A stretch of 35,072 bases of DNA from Gamarada debralockiae (Eukaryota; Ascomycota; Leotiomycetes; Helotiales; Hyphodiscaceae): contig NXFV01001224.1 in NCBI GenBank assembly GCA_002803225.1, positions 1 through 35,072 of the forward strand. The letters are read 5' to 3'. Each line of letters starts with the position of its first letter. Positions within the stretch are counted from its first letter, which is position 1. This document shows, one piece after another, positions 19,989 through 30,698 of this stretch. Both the position numbers and the translations under genes were made by a program. Under the pieces are notes generated by a model. That model made no database searches, was not told where the DNA came from, and saw only the letters and a list, made by a program, of their open reading frames with translations.

Positions 19989-21886
19989 GTGAGCATCTTG
20001 GCGGGTCCGAGGATCTGCTGGGAGTGTGAGTTGTTGGCTTCGCTCGTTGATGTCAATACAGTTTGCATCAACCAAGCAGATAGCGCCGAAAGAACTCACC
20101 GAGTCGGTATGATGCGTGAGATATACGAGAATAGTTATGAGATTGCCATTTGGCTTAGAGAGGAAAGGCGGCTTGATGCTTTCGGCGAATTCATAGATGC
20201 AACTACAGAGTATGCAAATCTTGCTCAACCAGAGAAGGAACCCATTGAATGGCATGATGATGAACGAGATCTTCCCAAGATAGAAGCGTACCTCCGAGCA
20301 TTTGCACGTGTGGAGCGGGATTTGACTGCCTTGGACGATGAGGACGAAGCCGCGGACATGTTTGGTGCCTTCTGCTTGATTCGCTTGCTTTCTCAGGGCA
20401 CTCTCTCGAAAGACATAGCTTTTCTTAGCCACGTATATTGGGGAGGTGCTGTTGTCCGAGCGTTGTGGGCTATAATGAAACGACCATGGGTAAGCGTTCC
20501 TTTTTAATATCTGAACAAATCACATGTACAGACGTCTGCTAACAGCCAGATAGTGGACGCGGACTTGGGTCGTTCAAGAAACTGTCGTTGCACAAAGATC
20601 AACCTTATACTATAGCAACGTTTCTGCCCCATGGTCGATGTTTTCGAAGGCAGCCACGAATTACGTGCAAAGTCGTATATTGGAGAATCTGGACCTTTAC
20701 GGATCCCAAGAAACGCGTGATCCGCTAGCACACTTCAGCCGAACAGTTCTGGATATTGAGTCCACCAGAAGTGAGTGGGTAAAGCTGGAGCCTATTACAA
20801 TACTCTCACTACTCAGAAAATTCCGTTCCAGAGAGGCGTCAGATAGAAGAGACAAAGTTTTCGCTCTCCTTGGTTTGGTGAAGGATTGGGAGCATGGGGC
20901 GCCTATTTTCCCAGACTATAGCCTAGCTCCAGAAGAGGTATTCCGGAGAATAACCATAAACATAATCACAAGTACGAAGTCGTTGTCTGTACTCGTGGGT
21001 TCTATATACTCGAGCGACTCATGGCCGAAACCAGGACCTTCTTGGGTAACAAACTGGAGCGTTCCGCCTCCGCAGAACGAATATGAGAGATTGAGCCGTC
21101 TAAATATGTACAATGCCTCGTGTGGATTAGGAGGAGCCGTTCGTCTTCACGGGCATCGAGTGTTAGAAGTCCAAGGGCATTTTGTGGATGAGGTAGCCAT
21201 TGTTGGATCAGAACTACCGCATGGGCAGGTAAATCGTCTACGCGCAGTGGTATCTGACTGGTTAAGATTAGCCTGCCCTCAAAGCGATATCACAGGGAAT
21301 ACGGATGCGGGCCGCAGGAATGCCTTTTGGAGGACCATCTGCGCTAATACTCTCTACTCAGATATTGGGACTAGTGGCTACCGGAAAGCCGATGCGAGTG
21401 GAAAGGACGCGTTCCTCACATGGATACTTGGGGGGAGGAGTTCTCGCAGCACGTCGAACGACCAGCATTATAGATGGACAATGGCAAGATTACGCCGAAC
21501 CGCAAGAAGTAAACAAGAGTAAAAACTCTTTTCATTATTCCGTGGAATCTGCTTCAAGCTCAAGAGTCTTTCTTCTGACTCGGGGAGGCTATATGGGAAC
21601 CGGTCCCAGTACTACGAAGAAAGGGGACCATATTTATGTCCTACTGGGCTGTCGCGTTCCCTTTATTTTCTCGCCCCAGAAGCACCCTCGCAACTGTCTC
21701 TCGGAGCCGCTGAGAGTCTTGATATCTAGTCCGGAGGAAAAGAAGCTGAACTCGACGTGTTCTCAAGTCTACGCCGGATGTTACCCACTCATTGGAGACG
21801 CTTATGTTTATGGGTATATGGAAGGAAAAGCTATAAAGGATGCTTTGAAGAGTTCTGAAGAGCCGCAATCTATTTACTTGGTCTGA
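19989..21886 (+). pseudogene. HET-domain remnant, C-terminal half and tail
   Basis: The recognisable part starts at VCINQADSAERTHRVGMMREIY (about 20062) and continues through the second half of HET. An intron at 20490-20553 (GTAAGC, GCTAAC branch, TAG) joins KRPW to WTRTWVVQETV, the usual RPWWxRxWVxQE motif. The tail holds DKVFALLGL and, in another frame, LLTRGGYMGTGP and PLIGDAYVYGYMEG, both standard at HET C-termini. The frame changes between about 21400 and 21510; a G6 run at 21430-21435 is the likely slip site. A weak in-frame 52-bp intron (21398-21449) is the alternative. The first half of HET (ALSYxWG to LWVDA) is missing: bases before 20062 look like an intron (GTGAGC at 19988 to CAG at 20061), but no HET-like exon lies upstream. 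5' truncated and probably dead. Confidence 0.8.
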
Positions 21887-22011
21887 TCAGGTCATTTAAG
21901 TTACTATAACCAAATAGTGCGGGAGCGTCTGTGAGTAAGTTCAGTGTCCAGATATAATCTATCTTAACATTCGTGAGAGCTTGCTGACATTCTTAACTAT
22001 CACGAGGAGTT

Positions 22012-23947
22012 TTAGACACTGGCTTTATGCATTTTTTGAGCAAGAATATCCTCCTTAATGATGTCCGCCGCTCTCTCAGCCACCGCATATACACTCGCTT
22101 GAATATTTCCTCGTGGGATCATAGGAAAGATGCTTGCATCGACAATTCGCAAGTTTGGAACCCCGTAAACCGTCAGCCTCTCATTCACCACCCCTCCAAG
22201 CTTCTCTGGCAGCATTGAGCAAGTACCAGTCACGTGGTAATGTGAGATGAAGGTCTCCTCAACGACCTTCTTGGCAGTCTCTAGATCGTACACTGGTTTG
22301 TCAGAGTGGATTCTTCGACCATTCTTCTTCAACAACGAAGCCATGGGTTCAGTCGCCGCGATAGTCTCCAGGTACTGAGTGTGTCTTCCGTGAAGCTCTA
22401 GATCGAGTGGGTGCGAGAGGTATTGCGGATCTAGAGTTGGCTGAACAATTGGGTCCGGCGAATTGATGTGTACGAATCCTCTGGAGAACGGATGGTTTAA
22501 GACAGATACGATACTCATGTAATTGCCCTCCTTTCCCATTCCATAGATGCCTTTGCAATGTGGTCCATCGCGGGGAACAATTTGAAACGGAGCCATTGTA
22601 TACTGTCCACTAGCGTCGTTGGGATCATGGAGCATTTCACGAAGGAGCTCGAACTGCTGCTTTTGCGATGGAACGCTTTTATACTCATACGAATCGAGAT
22701 ATTTTGAGAGAAGTGGCTCCAACTCGGATTTTGGGCAGTCGACAAGAGGCATGAAAGCAGACACAATTGGCACACCTGATAGTGGACCTGCCTTGGCATC
22801 TTGGTATGCTGCCATGGCGGCTCCGGCGATTTCTGGATTCCGCAGAATGTCTCCCGAGACTTGGTCATCTGCCACTTCCCAACTGAATGGCACGTATCCA
22901 TGGTCTTGGAGATTCTCACCGACGTTCGGGTTGTCAACTAAGACTTCGATGCCGTGAGATTTGAGAAGCTTTGCATCGCCAACACCAGAGAGTTCCAGCA
23001 GCTGCGGTGTTTTGATTGTCCCGGCAGCAAGTACTACCTCTTCGGTGGCCAGAATGTCTCGCTTAATGCCGTCCTTCGTCGTCACTGCCACCCCTCCAGC
23101 AAGTACGCTGCCGTCCTCGCCCTTTCCCAAGAGGATCTTCCGCACAAGCACCTCGGTGAGGATATGGAGATTTGGACGAGCAACGACTTCAGGCGTGAGA
23201 TACTCGGATCCAGCATGGCTTCGGGCTTTCGTCACTGGGTTGACGATGCCTGGGTTCGTGAAGGCACCATTGGCAACACCAGAGATTGGATCACCCGTCA
23301 ACTCGTACTTCAATGTCTGGAAGGTCTTAGGCCACGCCTTGTTGAAGGCCGTGTACGCATCACTCTCTCCGAACGACAGCTGAATCGGCCCATTCGTTCC
23401 TTGAAGCTTGTCATCGATGTAACTCAATGCAAGATCATCTTGAGCTTCTTTAGACGGCTTGGTCAACGTGTGGAACTTGCGAAAATATGGGGATATAGTC
23501 TCCCAATTCCAGCCCGTGTTTCCGAGTTTCTCCCATGCTTCGAACCCAGACTTAGATGGGTAGATCACCATACCCAAGTTGATGGCCGTGGATCCACCCA
23601 GTGTTCGACCTTTCGGCTGAGCGAGCTGCCGTCCTTTCAGGTGTTTCTACAACATTATGAGAGATGCATCATGTGGAGTTTGGCTTTCGTACCTGAGGTG
23701 TGCTCATAAAACACCAGTCGAACTCGGGGTCATCGTACAAACTGGCCGCCAGACCGGGCGTGACGATCCTTGGATCCTCTAGTCGATTTGAACCGGCCTC
23801 GAGAACGAGCACCTTCACATTTGGGTCTTCAGTCAGACGAGTTGCGACGACAAGGCCTGAAGTTCCTCCTCCGATCACAATGAAGTCAAACCTCTCAGTG
23901 TCCAGGAAGGCCGTCTTGTCTGGGTCTCCTATTGATGCAGACATCAT
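22012..23947 (-). CDS. GMC-family FAD oxidoreductase
   Basis: Exon 1 is 23947-23693 and exon 2 is 23646-22012 on the minus strand, 629 aa. The 46-bp intron runs GTACGA...TTGTAG and sits between codons. The ATG at 23947 places the FAD-binding beta-alpha-beta at the N-terminus (FIVIGGGTSG, residues 22-31; Glu50 ends the second strand). GMC signature 1 is GRTLGGSTAIN (98-108) and signature 2 is GTIKTPQLLELSGVG. The active-site pair is His556 (HYHVTGTCSM) and Asn599 (GNIQAS). A His-Asn pair occurs in choline-oxidase-like members, while glucose and aryl-alcohol oxidases have His-His. There is no signal peptide, so it is intracellular. It oxidises an alcohol-type substrate that cannot be named; aryl-alcohol or other AA3_2-type activity is likely. 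Confidence 0.92.
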
Positions 23948-25289
23948 GAAATGGCTTATCTAAGTAGCCTCAGTGACAGAGGTGTGTGTGTGGACGCTTC
24001 CGCAATGATGTATTCGGCGGTAGGCTAACTTCTGCCACCAGAAAGCTTCGAAGGGCGCAAATTTTGACCGTTCTGGATTCCCCGTGGCGAGTGCTCCCTT
24101 TTGAAGCAGATTTTACAACTTGGGAAAGATCTACAGCATTGCAATAACCAATGCAGAAACGCTTCATGTCACCAGCCCATCATGTACCGAAATATGGTTT
24201 AATATCGGGCCCACACGCTCCCTCTTCCGCATCCGCGTGCCACGCTTGGCCGTTGAACGAAACTGACACGATGGTGAAGGCCCAAGTGGAGAATTCTAAA
24301 ATGGAGAATACTCATAAAAGGACGTGCCAACCCCGCAATTGCATTTCAGACCCACATTTCGGAAAGGAATCATCCCGGTGCGGAGAACTCTCTCAGACTT
24401 TGAGGCCATCAAACACTTTTTCGAAATCGGCACTTGCCCTGGTAAAGGGTTTTACGCAGCCCGGCTGGATTCCCTGACCCGGATTTTGACAGCCGTTGAC
24501 GCTTGTCAGAATCCCATCATGAGTCGCATTCAGGCTACTTTTGATGGGAAAATTAGTCGTACCTGAAGATCGCTACCCATTCAAGTATCAACTCCAGTGT
24601 CCGTGTAGAAACAGATATTTTGTTCTCTCGAGCTCTAGTTTCGAGGCGAAAAGATTGTCGCCAAGCTAGCAAGCATTGTTCTGACCTGACTCGTGTATCT
24701 GTATTGGATGAGTCCCCAAATTGCTCTTTGGAATATTCAATGGAAGAGCTGCCATTATGCCTGTAAAAGTTACTCAGTGGTCAGCTTGGGACCGCATTCT
24801 GGGGTCCGACTTTTGGTCGAAACTTCACAAGGCAGCCAACGGGAGACTAAGACAATTTTGCAGTGCACTTCCATGCAATCACTACTCAAAGATGGTCATG
24901 GAACCAAATATGTACCAGGCAGTGAATTATTCAGATAGGCGCTGTGCCCGGCGAGGCTGCGACAGCCTGCGGCTCAACGAAAAATTCACGACGCGACGTG
25001 CCCGGACCGCGAGGTTTTCATGCAGGCCAGAATGGAATTAAATCATGCGCATACTCCCCACTTCCGCTGTGGGGTTCGAAACAAGAAAAAGACGCCATTC
25101 TTGAGTTTGACCAGGGGCGTGTGCAGTAGCTGTCGATCATTTCGCGGACCTCCAGTGAACAGTGGAAAAAATTTACCTTTCTCTGTATCAGATTCTTTCT
25201 TAATTTCCCAAGTCATTCATGGATGGCGTCTGCTTCTGAGTCTCGTCGATTTGAGTGCATTGCGACCTGAACTTTAGCTATCACCCATC
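23948..25289. other. 1.3-kb divergent intergenic region; no gene
   Basis: The region between the GMC gene (minus) and the membrane-protein gene (plus) must hold both promoters. Open frames at 24151-24566 and 24693-25041 overlap one another in different frames and lack any motif or splice logic. I see nothing coding here. Confidence 0.55.
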
Positions 25290-26747
25290 ATGGCTTACGA
25301 TTTGAGTGTTTCGAGGGCGCGTGATCCATTAATTGCTATTACAGTCTTTGCTGCCATTGGAGTTCTTACGACTGCCCTTCGGTTGAAGTCAAGACAAATG
25401 AGGCAGCTTGCGCTGGATCTCGATGATTTCTTGATGTTGGCGGCCCTCGTAAGTGCCACTTCACCTTCGCGGATTGTAAACTCTACTCACGATTCCTGAC
25501 GCAGTTTTTCCTCTTTGTTTCGATAGGAATCCAGTTTGCCTGTATGATTGCTGCACCTCCCATGGTATTGCACTAGCTGATATCATTAGGTGTTCTTGCT
25601 GGCGGCGTAGGTCGGCATGTTGAAGATGTTCATCCTCTAGACGTGGTAAAAACTCTCAAGGTACCAATATCCCTCGTTCTTGATACAACTAGGCTGACTT
25701 TCGCTCAAGCTGATCCTTCCGTTCGAGGCCTTGTATGGAATCACCTTGTGCCTCATCAAAACCTCGATCGTCACCTTCTATATGCGAATATTCGGTAGTA
25801 CGCGAAGCTTTCGGATATCAGCGTACGTTGCAATTGCCATCCTCATTATGTGGGCAATGAGTGTTGTGCTTGAGACCTTCCTTCTTTGTCGGCCACTAGC
25901 CTACAACTGGGACACATCGATAAAGGGGACCTGCGGTCAGCGGAATACTGTCTATGTGTCCGCTGGAGCTTTGAATGTCGTAACTGACTTCATGGTGCGT
26001 GCAATTTCTCAGAGCTCGATGTCCTATTTCGGATGTCTCGAGAGTTTTGAACTCTGTAGATAATGTCTTGAAAGCAGATGGCTCATGAGACATTGTCACG
26101 AGTCGAAATCCTACCTTATTGGGCAATACTGACTCCGGAATTTTGATCTCTAGGTCATGTCTCTTCCCATCCCACATATCCTGAAGCTGCAGCTTGCATG
26201 GAGGCGCAAGCTGGGTCTTGTAATCATGTTCTCTTTGGGTATCTTGTGAGTCTTACCCAACTTTGAAAGCCAATTGGCAAGAGGAATGCTGATTTCAATA
26301 AGTATCACGGTCGTCAGCATCATCCGCATCAAATCTCTTCAAGTCATATCATTTACAGACCCCACCTACACCCTCCCAATGGGGCTTTTTTGGACAACAC
26401 TAGAGCCATGTCTCTGCATCATCAACGCCAACCTGCCCATGGTTCGAACGTTCCTTGCGGCGGTGGCCCCAACTCTCTTCGGCTCAACGAAAGATCGAAC
26501 ATCCCGCGCCACCCCCGGACTTCCGGGCCAAAGTGGCAGTCGACCAGATCACTTTGAGCTGATCAAGGACGATCGATTCGGATATCCCAGAAACGATTCT
26601 CGCTTGGGAAGGATGGGGACTCAGAGCAAGATTCAGGGCGGCCGACCGGGCGGTGTTACAGCGAACGATAGTGATAGCGAAAGGTACTTGACCAAGGGAG
26701 ATAACCATATTGCTGTGGGTCGAAGTGTTGATGTTGAGTCTCTATAG
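25290..26747 (+). CDS. PTH11-type rhodopsin-like seven-helix membrane protein
   Basis: Six exons, 362 aa: 25290-25448, 25505-25541, 25590-25660, 25710-25994, 26154-26245, 26303-26747. All joins keep frame, and most introns have good CTGAC or CTGAT branches; the fourth intron is long (159 bp). The protein starts directly with helix 1 (IAITVFAAIGVLTTALRL) and has no N-terminal CFEM domain. Family marks are the LDLDDFLML turn, the LPFEALYGITLCLIKTSI helix, FLLCRPLAYNWD, the TDFMVMSLPIPHILKLQL run and GIFITVVSIIRIKSL. A hydrophobic segment ending in a CIINANLPM motif precedes a ~100-residue hydrophilic cytoplasmic tail. This is the fungal rhodopsin-like domain of PTH11-related putative G-protein-coupled receptors. 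The ligand is unknown. Confidence 0.9.
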
Positions 26748-27331
26748 ATACCTGTATAACGTCTCTGGGATGGGGACTGTATATTCTGTACTGAAATGAG
26801 GCACGAATGGATTTCACACGAAGAAAGATTGGGGTTCATGGTACTTGCTCTCATTATGCCATCTCTAGACGGTGATTCCAGTCATCCAAGTGGACATCCA
26901 AAAGCTCCAGAGTTTGGAGGTAACAAAATGATTCCCAAACATATTTTTGTTACTAGTCGTATATGTTCTCGGTCGTAGTTTGTTGTCAGTCGCATCATGT
27001 GTTTCCTGTGTCGAGGGTCTAAGACTGTGGATGACCCAGAATGATTATATATCCCCAGAAGGTTTATGGTTGCCAGACGTTTTGATTGGTGCGATTGTTT
27101 CCAGAGTTTGGAAGTGCCAGAATGACTGCTAATTCCCAGAGATTTTTCGTTCCGGCTAAGTTTTCGAGGCTCTCATTGGCAAGATGACAATGGGGATCCG
27201 CAGCTAATGTAGTTAATGCTTCTCTGGCCTCCGCATTGCCATTACCTTCTTCGACAGACCCTCTGCGAGTGCCAATTTATTTCCAAATCGATCCAACATA
27301 TGTAGTGCATTCAGGGACGGATATTGTGTAC
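26748..27331. other. Intergenic; no gene
   Basis: The 3' flank of the receptor-like gene and the 3' flank of the pseudogene on the other strand. Only short unsupported frames are present. Confidence 0.5.
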
Positions 27332-28376
27332 TTAGTGTGCGGACATGAAGTCAATTTCAGGACGCAAACAGTCTTCAAGGGTCTCGTATTCGGCATCGCT
27401 GGTAGTGTCGGCAACCATTTCGCGGCAAATCGGCTCTCCGTCTGCAGTCACTGCTGTGATGATGGGATCATGTTCTAGTCCAAAACTTCGATATCGTCAA
27501 GGTTGTCAGTCCGGTACGGAACTTTCCTATGACAGAGAAGTAGCAAGGAAGACAAGAGCCAGAGGATCGGCATGTCTGTCCCGCGAAGTGCTGCAATGGC
27601 GAACGTAGCCCCCAAACTTCAACTTCTTGATTTTGGCAGCATTGTGGCGACCGATCTTGTGAAGGAATCGCAGGAACCAGTCATAGTACAGCCAACTGGT
27701 GATCCAGTCCAATTTCTGCTGAATCTTGATCGCTTAGAGGTCCATGCCGTTGCAACGTAGAAAACGCCGGAGTCGGGGTACTGCATCTTTGCCTCGAGTT
27801 GAGACCAGTGACCCTGGATGACCATTCGATTCTCGTTCATTGACGGAAAGCGGCGTGCCCAATTCTTATCGCATCGATCAAATTCGAGGACATTATCGCC
27901 GTGCAAGAGGCTCCTTCTGATTTACTGGAGCTGCTTGTTGGTTTTGAGGAAGGTTGCATCGCTTGGCTTCTGCAAGACTCGTAAATTGCACAGTAGGGGC
28001 CTTCTTCATCTCGACGAGCTATGACAAGGATGTCGTGAAGCCTATGGTGATTATCCGGATAGAAACCTCTATCGTGCCGGATGCTGTAGAAATGCTTTGA
28101 GGAGATGTGGGATATAGCCGACGTGACGAGTTGAGAGAATACTGTGGTCTTGCCCGGGAGAATTACAACGTAGCTGAGGATCTTAGTGAGAATGTCTGCA
28201 GTCTTCGTAAGTATTAGTTCTTTAGTACTGATGCGCTTTTGACGTAACAGCTGGAAACTAAAAAGCTGTTTCATATGGTCAACAGGAATATTCCATCCGC
28301 TCCCACGCTCAATCTGTTCACGAGTTCGTATAAGATGGTAGCCTCTGAAGTATTTGGTACGAATTGCGGTCTTCAT
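27332..28376 (-). pseudogene. Decayed fungal gene resembling DUF7730-type proteins
   Basis: Reading the minus strand from high to low coordinates, blocks of plausible protein follow one another in different frames. ADILTKILSYVVILPGKTTV (near 28200) and a YCAIYESCR block come first. Next is TFLKTNKQLQ, TAA, then RRSLLHGDNVLEFD (about 27950-27880), followed by WLYYDWFLRFLHKIG and IKKLKF (about 27700-27620). TDNLDDIEVLD ends in TAG, and an acidic C-terminus ends ...EIDFMSAH at 27332. The order (an N-terminal helix, a 'TN+Q...LHG-N-x-x-F' block, a 'FL+xIGxxN' block) is that of fungal DUF7730/F-box-associated proteins. At least three frameshifts and two stops separate the blocks, and no introns with good sites explain them. 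Function unknown. Confidence 0.6.
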
Positions 28377-28857
28377 GGAGGTCGCTTACTCATTCTCATA
28401 CCCCTGAACTATTTAGCTCTTTATTATTCCCCTCCTCCCCCCGGGGGAGAAACCCATCTTCAGACTCATCAAGAAAGACTTCACTCAACCCATTGAGAAA
28501 TTTGTTTATAAACCCGCGATGGAACCTCTCTGCCACCACTCAGAGCCGTCCATCTCCGTAGAGCATGGCACAGCCTACAACGGAATCCGCAACGCTTAAC
28601 ACAAGGCGCGGGCAGTCCCTCACTCTGTCCACGTTGTCATCATGCTCATTTCCCTCACCGTAGGAAAAATGCAGTCGAGACGAACGACTTTATTACACAT
28701 GAATAATTTTCATTCATATCTCCCTGAAATTGGGCCCACTTAAGCAAACAAGACAAAAGGTTTGTGATCCCCCACTCAGAACTTCCTGGAGCTTCGAATT
28801 TTTGCGTGAAATTCTAAACAGAAGGGCATTAAGTATGGTTTGATGACCAAGCACTGC
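28377..28857. other. Intergenic; no gene
   Basis: Between two minus-strand pseudogenes. Short pyrimidine-rich frames only; nothing recognised. Confidence 0.45.
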
Positions 28858-28865
28858 GTTCCAGG

Positions 28866-28932
28866 CAGTGTGTTAAATGAGTTGAGTAGCTCAAGTATTA
28901 CTTAAGTAGTTTAGTATTTTATAAACACACTG
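28866..28932. mobile_element. 67-bp miniature hAT-like element with 8-bp target duplication
   Basis: The element begins CAGTGTGTT and ends AACACACTG, a perfect 9-bp terminal inverted repeat. It is flanked by identical 8-bp direct repeats GTTCCAGG at 28858-28865 and 28933-28940. An 8-bp duplication and ends of the CAGTG type are the hallmarks of hAT-superfamily insertions. The interior is AT-rich, partly self-complementary and far too short to code, so it must have been moved by an enzyme encoded elsewhere. Confidence 0.8.
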
Positions 28933-29061
28933 GTTCCAGGATGATATCCGCGGACGTGGCAACTCGACACCGTCATCACTGATTCTTCTCGCTCCAAAGT
29001 CTTGCCCTCTGACGAACTTTAACCTTCAAACTTCGATATGCAGTGTCATCCGGCAAGGGCG

Positions 29062-29897
29062 TCATCGAAGATACGCCCAACCGACTCTCCTGTAACGGGT
29101 TGATAGGGCGATTCGTTTTTGGATTGGCTTCGATGGAGCCAAGCACATTTCCACCCACGGTCTACGTCCACCACCCCTATCGAACGCCAAATACCTTTCC
29201 TTGTAGATTCCTATATTTGCCCGCTCTTGAACATCGAAGGATGTCCCACACGAATAATAGTTGGGGAGCTTGAAGACTCTCAGCTTTGGCAGCTCCTCTT
29301 CAACCCGAGTAAAAAACTTCGACCATTGCTGCTTCAGCCGCCACACGTGAAATCCTCCCCTACCGCGCCTGGCTCGGCTGGATCGACTGGATATTTTTTT
29401 GTGATCCATCTTCCCGAAGTTCCTCACACGACTGACCATGGAGCAGTTATCCAGCACTAGTTCTTCTAACGTTTCCCCGTGCGACAGAATCCAATCCTGC
29501 TGCCAATCACGCGTGAGGGCGAAATTACCTAGCTCTAATATCTTCAAATTCGGAAAGTGGGTACCGCGCAAGTCGTATTTGGGAATGTAGCTCCAATACA
29601 CGTCGGCGTGAAGAGCAAGGCTAGTGAGCTGAGGCGCATGACGAAGCCACATAACAGGTAGCTCTGCGAAGAAATTGTGCATATCCTCTATGTTCTAGTT
29701 GGCTTTGGGCCTGGCTAGTCATTTTGGGTTACAAATTTGATGTTGAGTTTAGAGATGTGGGAAAGTGTGAGTTTGAAGTTTGAAGAGGAAGTGATTGTAT
29801 CGTTGTTGTAGTCTTGGAGATTCTTGATAGTTAGGGATCGGAGCGACGTGGGTGGGTTTTCTGGATCGTTGAGCGCAGTGAAGGAGAACGATGCGCC
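29062..29897 (-). pseudogene. F-box/LRR-type protein remnant, 5' truncated
   Basis: The upstream block (about 29897-29715) reads TALNDPENPPTSLRSLTIKN, then LQDYNNDTITS...LTLSHISKLNIKF, then stop TAG at 29717. After a frame change the main block (about 29690-29062) reads MHNFFAELPVMWLRHAPQL, TSLALHADVYW, FPNLKILELGNFAL and GETLEELVLDNC. These are irregular leucine-rich repeats as in fungal F-box proteins of this layout. The N-terminal F-box itself is missing: the upstream frame runs into a stop just before GASFSFTALND. A 38-bp GTAACC...ACTAG stretch would restore frame, but it is too short to be a normal intron and would delete usual family residues. Most likely a dead gene copy. Confidence 0.65.
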
Positions 29898-30698
29898 ATA
29901 AATTTAAGGCACCAAGTTTGTCATCCACTTGCCAAATCAAACCGCGGGAAAGCTCCTTCCACCTCCAGCGAACTCCTCCACTCCTCCAACCACATCGCGC
30001 CAACAATTGTCATGCCTGCCTCTCAGTCTCTTTTCTGTATGTGTTGTTCGGTGAAGCTGTACCAATCATCCGCATTTACAGATTAGCCATCTTTGCCGCT
30101 GCAAGTGCAAGGGTTGAGTGGCTTACGAAGACACGGGATGCTATGTACGCAAGACGCCCAATCTGCCGTGCGGCTTATGCGCCGTAACCTGTTGCGGTGT
30201 CAGTCACCTGCTCAAGAGAGCCTCGTAATATCTTGTACCTGGATCAGTGGGTTGGGGCTTGGGCTTGGGCTTGGGCTCATGTGGCTTTTTTTGAATACCG
30301 AATATCTCCTTTCGTGCCGTCATGATGAACGATCGTTGTGGTGGGCTGATACGATCTCGGTGACAGGTTAGGGACTTGAATTTATATTCATTGGGATGAT
30401 TGTATTCACTCAGTTGCGTTTTGCAAGCTGATATCTCCTTTTGGTCGCAGGAGTTTTGCAGTAGTTGAATGAGACAAATTGTATATTGGTGCACCTCTAC
30501 CACAGCTAGATGCATCGTGAATCAATTGGTATCAAGATCGAGGATTGTCCAAGCAAGTGAATGCGGCCTCGTCAGAGTGGCAGAGCATATTGGAACAATG
30601 ACCGTATAATAACCGCACTTTCCGAACTTCGCTGACTCGTGGTTTAAAATTTCATGATAGGTTGCGAAAAGAATGCTTGCAATTGCTCTGCCAGCACA
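29898..30698. other. Intergenic; no gene
   Basis: No supported frame. It includes the GGGCTT hexamer repeat listed separately. It probably contains distal upstream sequence of the zinc-finger gene. Confidence 0.45.
30255..30277. repeat. Hexamer repeat (GGGCTT)3.8
   Basis: Three perfect GGGCTT units plus a partial GGGCT, in a G/T-rich context. A simple-sequence repeat in non-coding DNA. Confidence 0.85.

Noticed and set aside
14515..21886. A single HET gene interrupted by insertion of the whole NLR gene
   Set aside because: The left fragment ends in WVDALCI and the right one begins around VDVNTVCINQ. They overlap in the motif, but the DNA differs (GTGGATGCTTTATGC versus GTTGATGTCAATACAG). 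A clean insertion would leave abutting or identically duplicated ends, so they are more likely two separate copies.
24151..25041. Possible genes between the GMC and PTH11-type genes
   Set aside because: The frames are short, overlap in different phases, and contain no recognisable motif or plausible introns.
29700..29760. 38-bp intron restoring the F-box/LRR frame
   Set aside because: The interval from GTAACC to ACTAG is shorter than any intron seen in this window and would delete residues normally present in the family; a stop plus frameshift explains it better.
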